From Candidatus Kapaibacterium sp. (GTDB taxonomy: Bacteria > Bacteroidota > Ignavibacteria > Kapaibacteriales > Kapaibacteriaceae): DNA of 41,935 nt. Below the pieces are notes generated by a model. It saw only the letters and a program-made list of their open reading frames with translations, was not told the DNA's origin and searched no databases. The stretch lies in assembly GCA_030833725.1 (NCBI GenBank), contig JAURGP010000016.1:1-41935 (forward strand). Reading direction: 5' to 3'. The position numbers and the translations under genes were made by a program. Shown in pieces: positions 1-8,100 of this stretch. Numbering within the stretch: the first letter of the stretch is position 1; every line of letters starts with the position of its first letter.

Positions 1-455
1 TTGCGGTTGATCACAACGGAGAAGTCCTTCTCCCCTGCCACGGCACAACCGGCATCGATGGCCGCTTGGTGCAGGGATCCATCCGCCGTTGTCTGCATAC
101 TCAACTGCACGGCATTCGCCAGGATATCGCGCACGTCGGAGTAGGCAGCTCCCACACGCAGGGCCATCTCGTTGGCAGACGGCAGTCGAACTAAGCCCAG
201 CAGTCGGGCTAGTGGCATGCTTGTCATTCCGCCCGCCAGAATCGACGTCGTCAGGATCCACCCGTACCACATGGCCGTGCGAGCAGCAACAGACCCATGA
301 AGGATCCACTCCGCACCCATCAACAGCAGCAGGAGTACCGCCGAAAACCATGCCTGGGTGAAGAGAGCATGACCCAGGTTCCACACCTGCTCTCGGCGGG
401 CAGTGGCGTGCAGGCGGTGGATGATCTGGTGGATAGTCTGGTTGATAGCTGGCAT
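1..455 (-). CDS. DUF4175-like membrane protein, N-terminal part (cut by window edge)
   Basis: An open frame starts at ATG 455 and runs without a stop off the left edge, giving about 151 residues. The N-terminus is amphipathic (MPAINQTIHQIIHRLHA). It is followed by two hydrophobic stretches, around residues 34-48 and 60-75. Next comes a segment of the type A-L-R-V-G-x-x-Y-x-D-V-x-D-I-L-x-N-A-V-Q-L, which resembles the region after the first membrane hairpin of DUF4175-type proteins (A..iG..fp.v.D.L.NalQL). The start lies 8 nt after the stop of the DUF4159 gene, so the two are probably co-transcribed. DUF4159 and DUF4175-type genes are commonly near each other in Bacteroidota. The function is unknown. 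Only the N-terminus is visible, so the family call is tentative. No Shine-Dalgarno sequence is evident. Confidence 0.55.
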   Translation of the reverse strand, partial: MPAINQTIHQIIHRLHATARREQVWNLGHALFTQAWFSAVLLLLLMGAEWILHGSVAARTAMWYGWILTTSILAGGMTSMPLARLLGLVRLPSANEMALRVGAAYSDVRDILANAVQLSMQTTADGSLHQAAIDAGCAVAGEKDFSVVINR

Positions 456-463
456 AGGAGCGA

Positions 464-1141
464 CTAGTGGGACAGCACGTAGACGAGCAGGTTCGTACCA
501 AACTTCAAGGCAGCTTCGCGTTTCTCGGGAGGGTCGTGGTGAACGTTGGGATCAGCCCAGCCATCGGCCGGATTTGATTCATACGTGTAGTACACCACCA
601 GCCGACCGTTGAGAAACAGCCCGAAGCCCTGCGGTGGTTTGCCGTCGTGCTCGTGAATCTTTGGTGGTCCAGACGGAAAGTCGAAGTGGGCGTGGTAGAG
701 CTGATGACTGAACGGCAGCTCCACGAGATCCTGTTCTGGGAACACCTTCTTGAGTTCCTTGCGGATGGAGGCATCCATACCATAGTCGTCATCGATGTAC
801 AGGAATCCACCGTTTTCCAGATAGGACCGCAACCGACGCACCTCGCCCGCACTCAGGTTGACGGTCCCATGGCCGGTCATGAACAACACCGGATATTGAA
901 AGATCTGATCACTAGCCAGATCCACAAAGGTGTAGGTCGGATCAACGCGAATGGACGTGTGATCGCCAACGTACTTCAGCAGATTGACCTCCGCACTTGG
1001 ATCGTTGTACCAATCGCCACCACCGCTGTACTTCAGCCTGGCAATCCGCAGCGACGATCCCGACGGTATTTCTTGGGCTATGGTACTCACCTGACTACAG
1101 AAGAGCACCACCACAACAGCTATGATCACGTTCGACAGCAC
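464..1141 (-). CDS. DUF4159 domain protein, exported
   Basis: This 225-residue protein begins at GTG 1141 with a signal-peptide-like segment (LSNVIIAVVVVLFCSQVSTIAQ). The mature part matches the DUF4159 pattern. An early R-L-K-Y-x-G-G-G-D-W-Y-x-D stretch is followed by T-G-H-G-x-V and then L-R-x-Y-L-E-N-G-G-F-L-Y-I-D-D-D-Y-G-M. This is a glutamine-amidotransferase-like fold, possibly a ligand-binding domain, with no established reaction. The 5' end overlaps the last 16 bases of rsmG, which implies translational coupling. Family members usually sit beside MoxR/DUF58/vWA-type genes and act in the envelope, but the next genes lie outside the window. The family call is firm. The start is less so, since GTG was chosen because it places the signal peptide correctly. 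Confidence 0.85.
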   Translation of the reverse strand: MLSNVIIAVVVVLFCSQVSTIAQEIPSGSSLRIARLKYSGGGDWYNDPSAEVNLLKYVGDHTSIRVDPTYTFVDLASDQIFQYPVLFMTGHGTVNLSAGEVRRLRSYLENGGFLYIDDDYGMDASIRKELKKVFPEQDLVELPFSHQLYHAHFDFPSGPPKIHEHDGKPPQGFGLFLNGRLVVYYTYESNPADGWADPNVHHDPPEKREAALKFGTNLLVYVLSH

Positions 1142-1785
1142 AGCACCACCTTTTTCTCATCCTCGGTAAGCCACGGCAACCCGAGCGCCGACATGGGTTG
1201 CTCGGTGATCGTCCAGCCGGGGAAGGCAGCGCGGGCTTCATCGAGCTCTGCTGCTAGATCGCCGCCCTTCAAAAACGCACACGTGCCACCATTGGCAAGA
1301 AGGTTCTCCGTCCACTGCAGTAACTGCATCGTAGGAGCTACCGCTCGCGACACGATAACGTCGAACGAGCGCCGGTAGTGCTGTTGGTCAGCAAGCGTTT
1401 CAACGCGCCGCGACATCACGGTAATGTCTTTGAGGAAGGTGTGCTGGGCAAACATCTCCACCATGGTGGCCTTCTTCGCAATCGAGTCCACGAGCGTGAT
1501 CAGGATATCCGGACGGGCAATCTTGATGGGCAGTCCCGGCAAGCCCCCTCCCGTCCCCACGTCCAGCACACGCGCCTTGGGTTTGAGGGAGACGTACTTC
1601 AACAGCATGAGCGAGTGGAGGATGTGGCGCTCCCACAATCGATCAACGTCCTTGCGCGAAACCATGTTCACGCGCTCGTTCCAGTAGCGGAGATCGTTGT
1701 GGTAACGCTCTAGCGTTTCCATCTGCTCGCGCTCGAGCTGGATGTGATTGGCCGAGCAGGTTGTCCAGACGTCGACAAGTTCCAT
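1126..1785 (-). CDS. rsmG: 16S rRNA (guanine-527-N7)-methyltransferase RsmG (GidB)
   Basis: This is a 219-residue methyltransferase of normal family length. RsmG transfers a methyl group from S-adenosylmethionine to N7 of G527 of 16S rRNA in the small subunit. Visible family marks are the N-terminal helix with N-x-x-x-N-M-V-S-R, the R-H-I-L-H-S segment, and the SAM-binding loop V-L-D-V-G-T-G-G-G-L-P-G-L-P around residues 92-105. The motif F-D-V-I-V-S-R-A-V-A follows, and then F-L-K-G-G. The start at ATG 1785 is 40 bases from the divergent glycosyltransferase start. The 3' end overlaps the DUF4159 gene by 16 bases. No perfect TAnnTTTG box lies upstream; a TAACTTGC stretch is the closest. Confidence 0.97.
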   Translation of the reverse strand: MELVDVWTTCSANHIQLEREQMETLERYHNDLRYWNERVNMVSRKDVDRLWERHILHSLMLLKYVSLKPKARVLDVGTGGGLPGLPIKIARPDILITLVDSIAKKATMVEMFAQHTFLKDITVMSRRVETLADQQHYRRSFDVIVSRAVAPTMQLLQWTENLLANGGTCAFLKGGDLAAELDEARAAFPGWTITEQPMSALGLPWLTEDEKKVVLCCRT

Positions 1786-1825
1786 AGAACATGCAAGTTA
1801 GCTGCGGGCGGTCGTATTTTCCCGA

Positions 1826-2476
1826 ATGGTACCGTTCTTCACCGTGATTCTTCCCGTCTACAATCGTGCCGATCTGCTTCCCCGAGCCGTCGCCTCGCTG
1901 CTGCAGCAAGAGGAACAGGACTGGGAGGCCCTCATCGTTGATGACGCTTCGACGGATACAACTTCAGCGATTGCACAGGAACTCGCCGCTCAGGACGAAC
2001 GGATTCGCTATGTGCTGCGCACGGCCAACGGTGGAACAGCAGCCGCTCGCAACTCCGGTATCGAGCAGGCTCGTGGCCTGTTCGTCACGTTTTTAGATAG
2101 CGACGACGAATACCTTCCCGAGCACCTGTCGTCCCGGAGGGAGATGTTGTTGTCGCATGAAGAGATTGAGTTCCTTCACGGAGGCGTTGCCGTGATCGGC
2201 GATCCGTGGGTCATCGATCGTTTCGATACCACGCAGAAGATCCACATTAACGACTGTGTGGTAGGAGGAACCTTCGTCATCCGCCGAGACCAGCTATCGA
2301 GAATTGGCCCCTTCCGCGAGGGCGCCTACGCCGACGACGCCCTCTTCTTCGAGCGTGCCGAAGAGGCCGGCGTGACGATTGCTGCCACCGACTACCCCAC
2401 CTATCGCTACTACCGCAACGTTCCCAATCAGCAGACATCGGTCTACACTACCCCTCCTGCACCCCATGGCTCGTGA
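1826..2476 (+). CDS. family 2 glycosyltransferase
   Basis: This 216-residue GT-A fold glycosyltransferase is short for the family and has no membrane segment. The N-terminus has the GT2 opening (F-F-T-V-I-L-P-V-Y-N-R). It is followed by I-V-D-D-A-S-T-D-T-T for nucleotide-sugar binding and G-T-A-A-A-R-N-S-G-I. The DxD-type motif is F-L-D-S-D-D-E-Y. The donor and acceptor cannot be read from the sequence. The 3' end overlaps nth by 11 bases, so the two are translationally coupled despite unrelated roles. ATG 1826 is preceded by no clear ribosome binding site. A TATTTT stretch at 1815-1820 lies almost on top of the start. Confidence 0.9.
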   Translation: MVPFFTVILPVYNRADLLPRAVASLLQQEEQDWEALIVDDASTDTTSAIAQELAAQDERIRYVLRTANGGTAAARNSGIEQARGLFVTFLDSDDEYLPEHLSSRREMLLSHEEIEFLHGGVAVIGDPWVIDRFDTTQKIHINDCVVGGTFVIRRDQLSRIGPFREGAYADDALFFERAEEAGVTIAATDYPTYRYYRNVPNQQTSVYTTPPAPHGS

Positions 2477-3146
2477 ATCACTCCAACGGAAGCGCGAGCG
2501 GGTAGTTGCCATCCTGGACACCCTTGCTGAAGCCTATCCCGATGCACGCGTCGGCCTGGACTTCACGACGCCATTTGAACTACTCATTGCCACGATCTTG
2601 AGTGCACAATGCACCGATGAGCGGGTCAATCAGGTGACACCCCTCCTGTTTGCCAAGTATCGTACGCCACGGGACTACCTCGGTGTGCCGATCGAGGAAC
2701 TTGAAGCCGACATCCACTCGACGGGATTCTATCGCAACAAGGCCCGCAACATTCAGGCCTGCTGCCGAGAGCTGATCGACCGTTTCGACGGCGAGGTACC
2801 CACAACGCTCGACGACCTGGTCTCCCTTCCCGGCGTTGGACGAAAAACAGCCAATTGTGTGCTGAGCAATTGTTGGAACATTCCCGGCATCACGGTGGAT
2901 ACGCACGTCACGCGGATCAGCCGACTACTCGCACTCACCACGGCAACGGATGCGGTGAAGATCGAGCATGACTTGATGAAGCTGATGGAGCGTGATCGCT
3001 GGAATAGCTGGAATCATCTGATCATCAGTCACGGCCGACGCACGTGCATTGCCCGACGTCCGAAGTGCGACCTCTGTCCGATTATCGACCACTGTCCATC
3101 GGCCCATCGTCAAACGGGCAAGAGTCACATCGGAGCGCGCAGATGA
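2466..3146 (+). CDS. nth: endonuclease III (DNA glycosylase/AP lyase)
   Basis: This is a 226-residue base-excision repair enzyme. It removes oxidised pyrimidines from DNA and cleaves the abasic site. The helix-hairpin-helix L-P-G-V-G-R-K-T-A-N carries the catalytic Lys127, and the catalytic Asp145 is in V-D-T-H-V-T-R. The C-terminal 4Fe-4S loop has the exact C-x6-C-x2-C-x5-C spacing (Cys194, 201, 204, 210). The frame is open further upstream, but ATG 2466 gives the normal family N-terminus (MARESLQRKRERVVAIL). It overlaps the end of the GT2 gene by 11 bases. The stop overlaps the start of the next gene as ATGA. Confidence 0.97.
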   Translation: MARESLQRKRERVVAILDTLAEAYPDARVGLDFTTPFELLIATILSAQCTDERVNQVTPLLFAKYRTPRDYLGVPIEELEADIHSTGFYRNKARNIQACCRELIDRFDGEVPTTLDDLVSLPGVGRKTANCVLSNCWNIPGITVDTHVTRISRLLALTTATDAVKIEHDLMKLMERDRWNSWNHLIISHGRRTCIARRPKCDLCPIIDHCPSAHRQTGKSHIGARR

Positions 3147-5077
3147 CACGATCACGTATGCGGTTCATCTCACGTGTGTCTGTTGCGGTGCTTGTTGTTG
3201 CTGTCGGTGTCGCAACTGGACTTCGTGCCCAGGATTCCGATACTTCGGTGACGGTCGGCCTGGTAGGGGGCGGAACAATGGCTCTGCACCAGGGGTCCTT
3301 CACTCAGCTTGGCTCCTTCGCTTCGTGCTGTCCGGAGTTTACTTCGGGAACGGGTGTAGGGGGCTACATCGGCGGCTTTGCAACGCTGCCGTTATCGAAC
3401 CGGTGGAGGCTCCACGCGCGGCTGGTCTATGCCGGCGAGCCGGGCACACTTGTCAGCATCGAAAACGTTGCCGTGGCCGATCTGCGCGATAGTGCTCGAG
3501 TGGTGCAGGCGGAAATGACGCATGAACTTCAGGCCTCGCTCACGAGTGTGGGTATCGAGCCACTCCTTGCTCTGCGTCTGGGCAAGGGTCTGGATCTGAT
3601 GGCGGGTGCGCGTGTTGCCACCGTGCTGAGCCGTTCCTTTCGGCAAACGGAAACGCTCACCAAGCCCGAAGACTATGGCACCTACCTCGGAGGCGACCGC
3701 ATCTGGGTGAATCATCAGGCAGACATCCCGGAGGCATCATCGGTACGCGCTACGGCCGTGTTGGGTGCTCGGATGATGGTCCCCCTGCGTCGCGATGGCT
3801 CGTTCTTCATGGCACCGGAAGCTTTTCTGCACGTGCCGCTGACAGACGTGGCTACTGTACCCTGGAGCATCACAGAGCTGCGTCTCGGTGTGTCGGTGGG
3901 CTGGGCCCTGCGTGGCTCAACGCCCGAGCCTCCTCCCGCAGTACCTGCTCCCCCTCCCCCACCGCCTGCCGAGCCCCCTGCCACACTTGCAGGACTGACG
4001 TTTTTGGCCAACAATCAACCGATAGAGGCCATGACCATCGAGCGAACGGAGGTCACGGAACTCGTGCCGGTGCTCGGACACGTGTACTTCGACGAGGGGT
4101 CGTCGGACATCCCGGATCGCTACCGATATCGCGGTCCAATCACGACACCCGTCAACGTGGTGTACAGCGTGCTACCGATCGTCGCCGAGCGCATGCAGCA
4201 GTCACGTGGCGTGCTGACTATCACCGGTACAACCTCCGGTACAGCTGCCGACCAAGGTCTTCCACTGGCTCGACAACGTGCTGAACGCATTCGCCAGGAG
4301 TTGATCAACATGGGAGTTCCGGCACATCAGCTGCGTGTAGAGGCACGCCGTTTGCCACGGCAACCGACAGCAGCGTCGTCGGAGGATGAAGTCGTGCTGG
4401 CGGAACAGGAGAACCGCCGTGCGGAGCTGAGGTGTAGTGATCCGGCAGTGCTGGCCCCCTACATGATACGCATGGTCGAACAGCGGGTTGTGCCAGAGGA
4501 GATCCAGCTGCGTCCGTCGGTGATCTCATACGCTGGAGTGGTCTCCACCAGCATCACTATCGGCGAGGGCAACGCCAGACGCATCTATCGCCCTGGAGAC
4601 GTGATCCGCACGGCCGACCTGCTTGGTCCCGATGGCTCGTTCCGCACGTCGGGCCTTGCAGCCACCATTACGGTACTGGATAGTGCTGGACGCACAACAA
4701 CGGAGTCAGTTCGCCTGCCACTCCGTCCTGCACAGATGCGCGTGGCACCATCTGAGCGGTATCGGCTGATTCTGTTTCCCTTTAACAGTGCCGACATCAA
4801 CGCTGATCACCGAGCAACCCTTACCATGATCTCCGCCTCGTTGCAGCCATCCGCCACGGTGAGGATTATCGGCCTAACCGATACCATGGGTTCCAGTGAG
4901 CACAATCTGGAACTCTCCGCCCGCCGAGCCGAGGCCGTCGCTCGGGCCCTGGACGTGCCACTGTCCAATGCCCGCGGACTGGGTTCGCAACAACCGTTGC
5001 TGTCGAATGGTCTGCCCGAGGGTAGGGCCTACCACCGTACGGTGGTGATCGAAGTGCAGCCCAGTACTTCCGAATGA
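3143..5077 (+). CDS. outer-membrane barrel protein with two OmpA-like domains (paralogue 1)
   Basis: The 644-residue protein starts at ATG 3143, which overlaps the nth stop as ATGA. A signal peptide covers about residues 1-28 (...VAVLVVAVGVATGLRAQ). A beta-barrel-like region follows to about residue 260 and carries a Cys62-Cys63-Pro64 motif (F-A-S-C-C-P-E-F). A proline-rich linker lies at about 261-280. The first OmpA-like domain, about 312-430, has T-S where the canonical T-D should be. An Ig-like linker region leads to a second OmpA domain at about 540-636 with the canonical peptidoglycan-binding pattern G-L-T-D-T-M-G-x5-N-x-x-L-S-x-R-R-A. The likely role is an outer-membrane anchor tied to peptidoglycan. 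It is clearly paralogous to the gene at 9502-11571. The barrel and OmpA assignment is strong, but the substrate or partner is unknown. Confidence 0.85.
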   Translation: MTRSRMRFISRVSVAVLVVAVGVATGLRAQDSDTSVTVGLVGGGTMALHQGSFTQLGSFASCCPEFTSGTGVGGYIGGFATLPLSNRWRLHARLVYAGEPGTLVSIENVAVADLRDSARVVQAEMTHELQASLTSVGIEPLLALRLGKGLDLMAGARVATVLSRSFRQTETLTKPEDYGTYLGGDRIWVNHQADIPEASSVRATAVLGARMMVPLRRDGSFFMAPEAFLHVPLTDVATVPWSITELRLGVSVGWALRGSTPEPPPAVPAPPPPPPAEPPATLAGLTFLANNQPIEAMTIERTEVTELVPVLGHVYFDEGSSDIPDRYRYRGPITTPVNVVYSVLPIVAERMQQSRGVLTITGTTSGTAADQGLPLARQRAERIRQELINMGVPAHQLRVEARRLPRQPTAASSEDEVVLAEQENRRAELRCSDPAVLAPYMIRMVEQRVVPEEIQLRPSVISYAGVVSTSITIGEGNARRIYRPGDVIRTADLLGPDGSFRTSGLAATITVLDSAGRTTTESVRLPLRPAQMRVAPSERYRLILFPFNSADINADHRATLTMISASLQPSATVRIIGLTDTMGSSEHNLELSARRAEAVARALDVPLSNARGLGSQQPLLSNGLPEGRAYHRTVVIEVQPSTSE

Positions 5078-5110
5078 GGTTTTGACGGCCTGAAACAAGG
5101 CTGGGCGTTG

Positions 5111-5118
5111 TACTTTTG
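5111..5118 (+). promoter_or_regulatory. candidate Bacteroidota-type -7 promoter box
   Basis: TACTTTTG matches TAnnTTTG in the 72-base gap before the T9SS giant and lies 31 bases upstream of its start. A TTTG at 5081-5084 is 26 bases upstream of the box, which is longer than the usual spacing of about 20. The -33 element is therefore not convincing. If the box is used, the surface cluster from 5150 onward has a promoter separate from nth and the first OmpA gene. Confidence 0.4.
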
Positions 5119-5135
5119 GGGATACGTGCCACCCT

Positions 5136-5142
5136 GGAGGAG
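5136..5142 (+). promoter_or_regulatory. ribosome binding site deciding the start of the T9SS giant
   Basis: GGAGGAG ends 7 bases before ATG 5150. The frame is open to an earlier ATG at 5108, but that start has no such site and would put a charged, Trp/Pro-containing stretch in front of the signal peptide. ATG 5150 is therefore preferred. Confidence 0.75.
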
Positions 5143-5149
5143 TCCCCTC

Positions 5150-8100
5150 ATGTATCACTGCTTCTGGCAACGGTGCATCGCCATCGTCATCACTGGACTG
5201 TTGCTCCTTGGTGGCTTGCCGCTGAGAGCCACCGGACAGACCATCTTCGGCCTTGGACCGGCCAACTCGGAGCTGCGTACCGTGCAGATTCCGATCTACG
5301 GATTTAGCGCCGAAGGTGCCGCCACCGACATCGACGCCGCGGAGATCGAACTGCGTGTGGATGGGCAGGTACAGACGTTTACGCTGGGAACGGATGATCA
5401 GGCCACCGAGCGAACGATATCGATGGCCGTGCTCGTTGACGCCTCCTCCGGAGCCAGTGCACCAGACATCCGCAGTGTTCTACGTGCCGGCGTGGATGCC
5501 GTACCGTCGGCGGTACGAACCACGGCAGATCTTCTTGCCTTGACACAGTTCGCCAGCGAGCCCACGATGCTTCTTGGCTTCGATGCCGATCCCAGCAACT
5601 ACACGCAAGCTGCCAACGAGCTTGCGTCCTTATCCGGCTTCGACCTACAACGCGCCTTGATCGAACCTACCATGGGTGGGCTGCGCATGATGCAGACAGC
5701 GCCGCGTCATCGCGTCCTACTGATCCTCACCTCGACGAGCACAGCGATTGATCTGGATGCGACGCTCGCACTGGCACGGACGTTCCAGATCTCGGTGTAC
5801 GTGGGATGTACCGATGCCTCGTTGGATCCCTCCGTCCGCCTCTTGTGTGAAGGTAGTGGCGGCACGTGGGCCGAAGGCCTGACCACCACCGAGGCCATGT
5901 CCGGCTTCGTGTTGGCAGCTATCAGCCATGCCAAGACGCTTCCGGCACAGCGCGTGGAATTCGACCTGCCGAGCGCCTGTGCTCCATCGGTTGCCGCGAC
6001 ACTGACCATCGGCGCCACAACGCGGGAGATCAACCTTGCTGTAGATCCTCTGGCGCCTTCGACGTTTGAATGGTTCCCGGCCGGACTTGACTTCGGTACG
6101 GGCTCCGACGAACAGGTTCTGGAGGCCACCGTTATTGCCCGGGGGCCCGAGCCCCTTACCATCGAAGCAGCACGGATTTCAACGGCTGCCTATACCATTC
6201 TGAACCCGGTCGTGGGGATCGAGACCATTCTACCCGGCAGCTCGCGGACCTTCCGCATCCAGCGTGCGGCCAATCCAGATGGTACGTTTGCCGTGCTGGA
6301 GTTAGTGGCCACAACATCGTCTGGCGTGGCTATCTGTGATGGTACGACCTTTGTGATGCGAGGAGGGTTGCCAACCACAGGAGACCGCTTCACGGTGGTT
6401 GCGCCAAATGGTGGAGAGGCTCTCACAGCTGGTGCACCCACCACCATTCGGTGGACGAACAGCCTGCCTCAAACAAAGGTGCGCATCGACCTCTCCACCG
6501 ATGGTGGAGATTCCTGGCGTCCGATCACCGAGCAAGCTCAGGGATTGGCGTACACCTGGATACCCGGTCCGGAGCTCACCACTGATGCCCGCATTCGCAT
6601 TCAAGAGACCCTCCTGCCAGATACGTCCATCGTAGAACTGCGTGGACATCTGTCGCCGGTGTACGCTACGGTGTTTGCCAATGAAGGACGGTGGGTACTC
6701 ACCGGCGGACACGATGGTACGATCCGCGTGTGGGATGCCAATACGGGAGAGTTCCTGCAGCAACTCGGAAGTCATGGTTCATGGGTCTGGGATCTCGACG
6801 TAAGCCCTGACGGACGATTTCTTGCTTCTGCCGGACACGACGGCGTGGTGTCGATCTGGAACCTCTCTACCGGTGCCCGCGTGCGAAGCATCCTAGCGGA
6901 TGCTCGTGTATGGTCGGTAGCCTACCATCCATCCGGCACCGAGGTCGCCATTGGCACCGATCGGTCACTGTCGGTTGTAGACGTAGCGACTGGGCGGACG
7001 ATCGATTCTCACAGTACCGGTGCCAGCCGTTGTTTAAGCGTGGCCTACACGTCAGACGGTACAGCCATCCTGAGCGCTGAAGGTTCCACGGTACGCCTCC
7101 GAGAACGTAGCTCGCTCCAGGTGGTCCGGTCCACCTTTACCGGACACACCGCCGACGTCTACGCTGCCGTGATCGATGCCGCCTCTTCCACGGTCTATAC
7201 AGGAAGCGCCGACTACACGATTGCTCGGTGGAACGCCTCCACGGGCGTGCTGACGCACGTCACCACGCCATCCATTGCCTCGATTCTCAATCTTGATCTG
7301 GCGCCAGATCAGCAGACCCTAGCTTCGGCAGGGGGCGATGGCACGGTAAAGGTGTGGTCAAGTACTGATCTAGATCTGCGATCCAGCTTTGCCGATCACG
7401 TCGGATCGGTGTACTGCGCTACGTTCGACGCAGCCGGTACGCGCATAGCTTCCGGTGCCACCGATACCAAGGCCTTCATTTGGAACGTCGCCTCAGCTGT
7501 CACGTCCGAGGACCTCAGCGATGCCGGTTGGTCGATCGTGGGCGGAATGGTTGCTACGGCCGACGCCAACCACGGCAGTATCCGCGTGGGCGCCGGTGCC
7601 GACATCAGCACATCAATGGTGTCCAACACCGGTGCGGAAGATCTCATCCTGCGCAGCATGCGCGTGGTGTCGGGCGACGTCCAGGACTTCCTGCTTATGG
7701 TGCCGTCCTTACCGGTGCGGTTGGAGCCGGGCATGTCACTTCGACTCCGATCGTCGTGCTCGCCAACAACCATTGGTCCGCGTACGGCACTGGTCGACAT
7801 CGAAACTGGTGTGGGCACTACCACAGCCGTGCTGCGAGCTGAAGGCGTTGCACCCCAGCTGCAGACCATCCCACAGAGTCGCCTGATCGACTTTGGTCGA
7901 TTACTGGTAGGTCAGACGCAGGCCGACACCACGATCCGGTTCACCATTCCAAGCGGCGGTAGTAGCGTCGAGGTCACACGAGTGGTACTTACGGGTGTTC
8001 AGCGCGGTGCCTTCACGATCACCTCTGGAGGGTCGGCCTTTACCTTGAGTCCTGGTGCGGTACACACGATGTCCGTGCGGTGCTCACCCACCCAGGTAGG

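Noticed and set aside
647-1378. Open plus-strand frame of 243 codons opposite DUF4159 and rsmG
   Set aside because: It lies antisense to two confidently identified genes, shows no recognisable domain, and has the His/Arg-rich composition of a shadow frame.
5108-5149. Longer start of the T9SS giant at ATG 5108
   Set aside because: It overlaps the promoter-like box, has no ribosome site, and would disturb the signal peptide.
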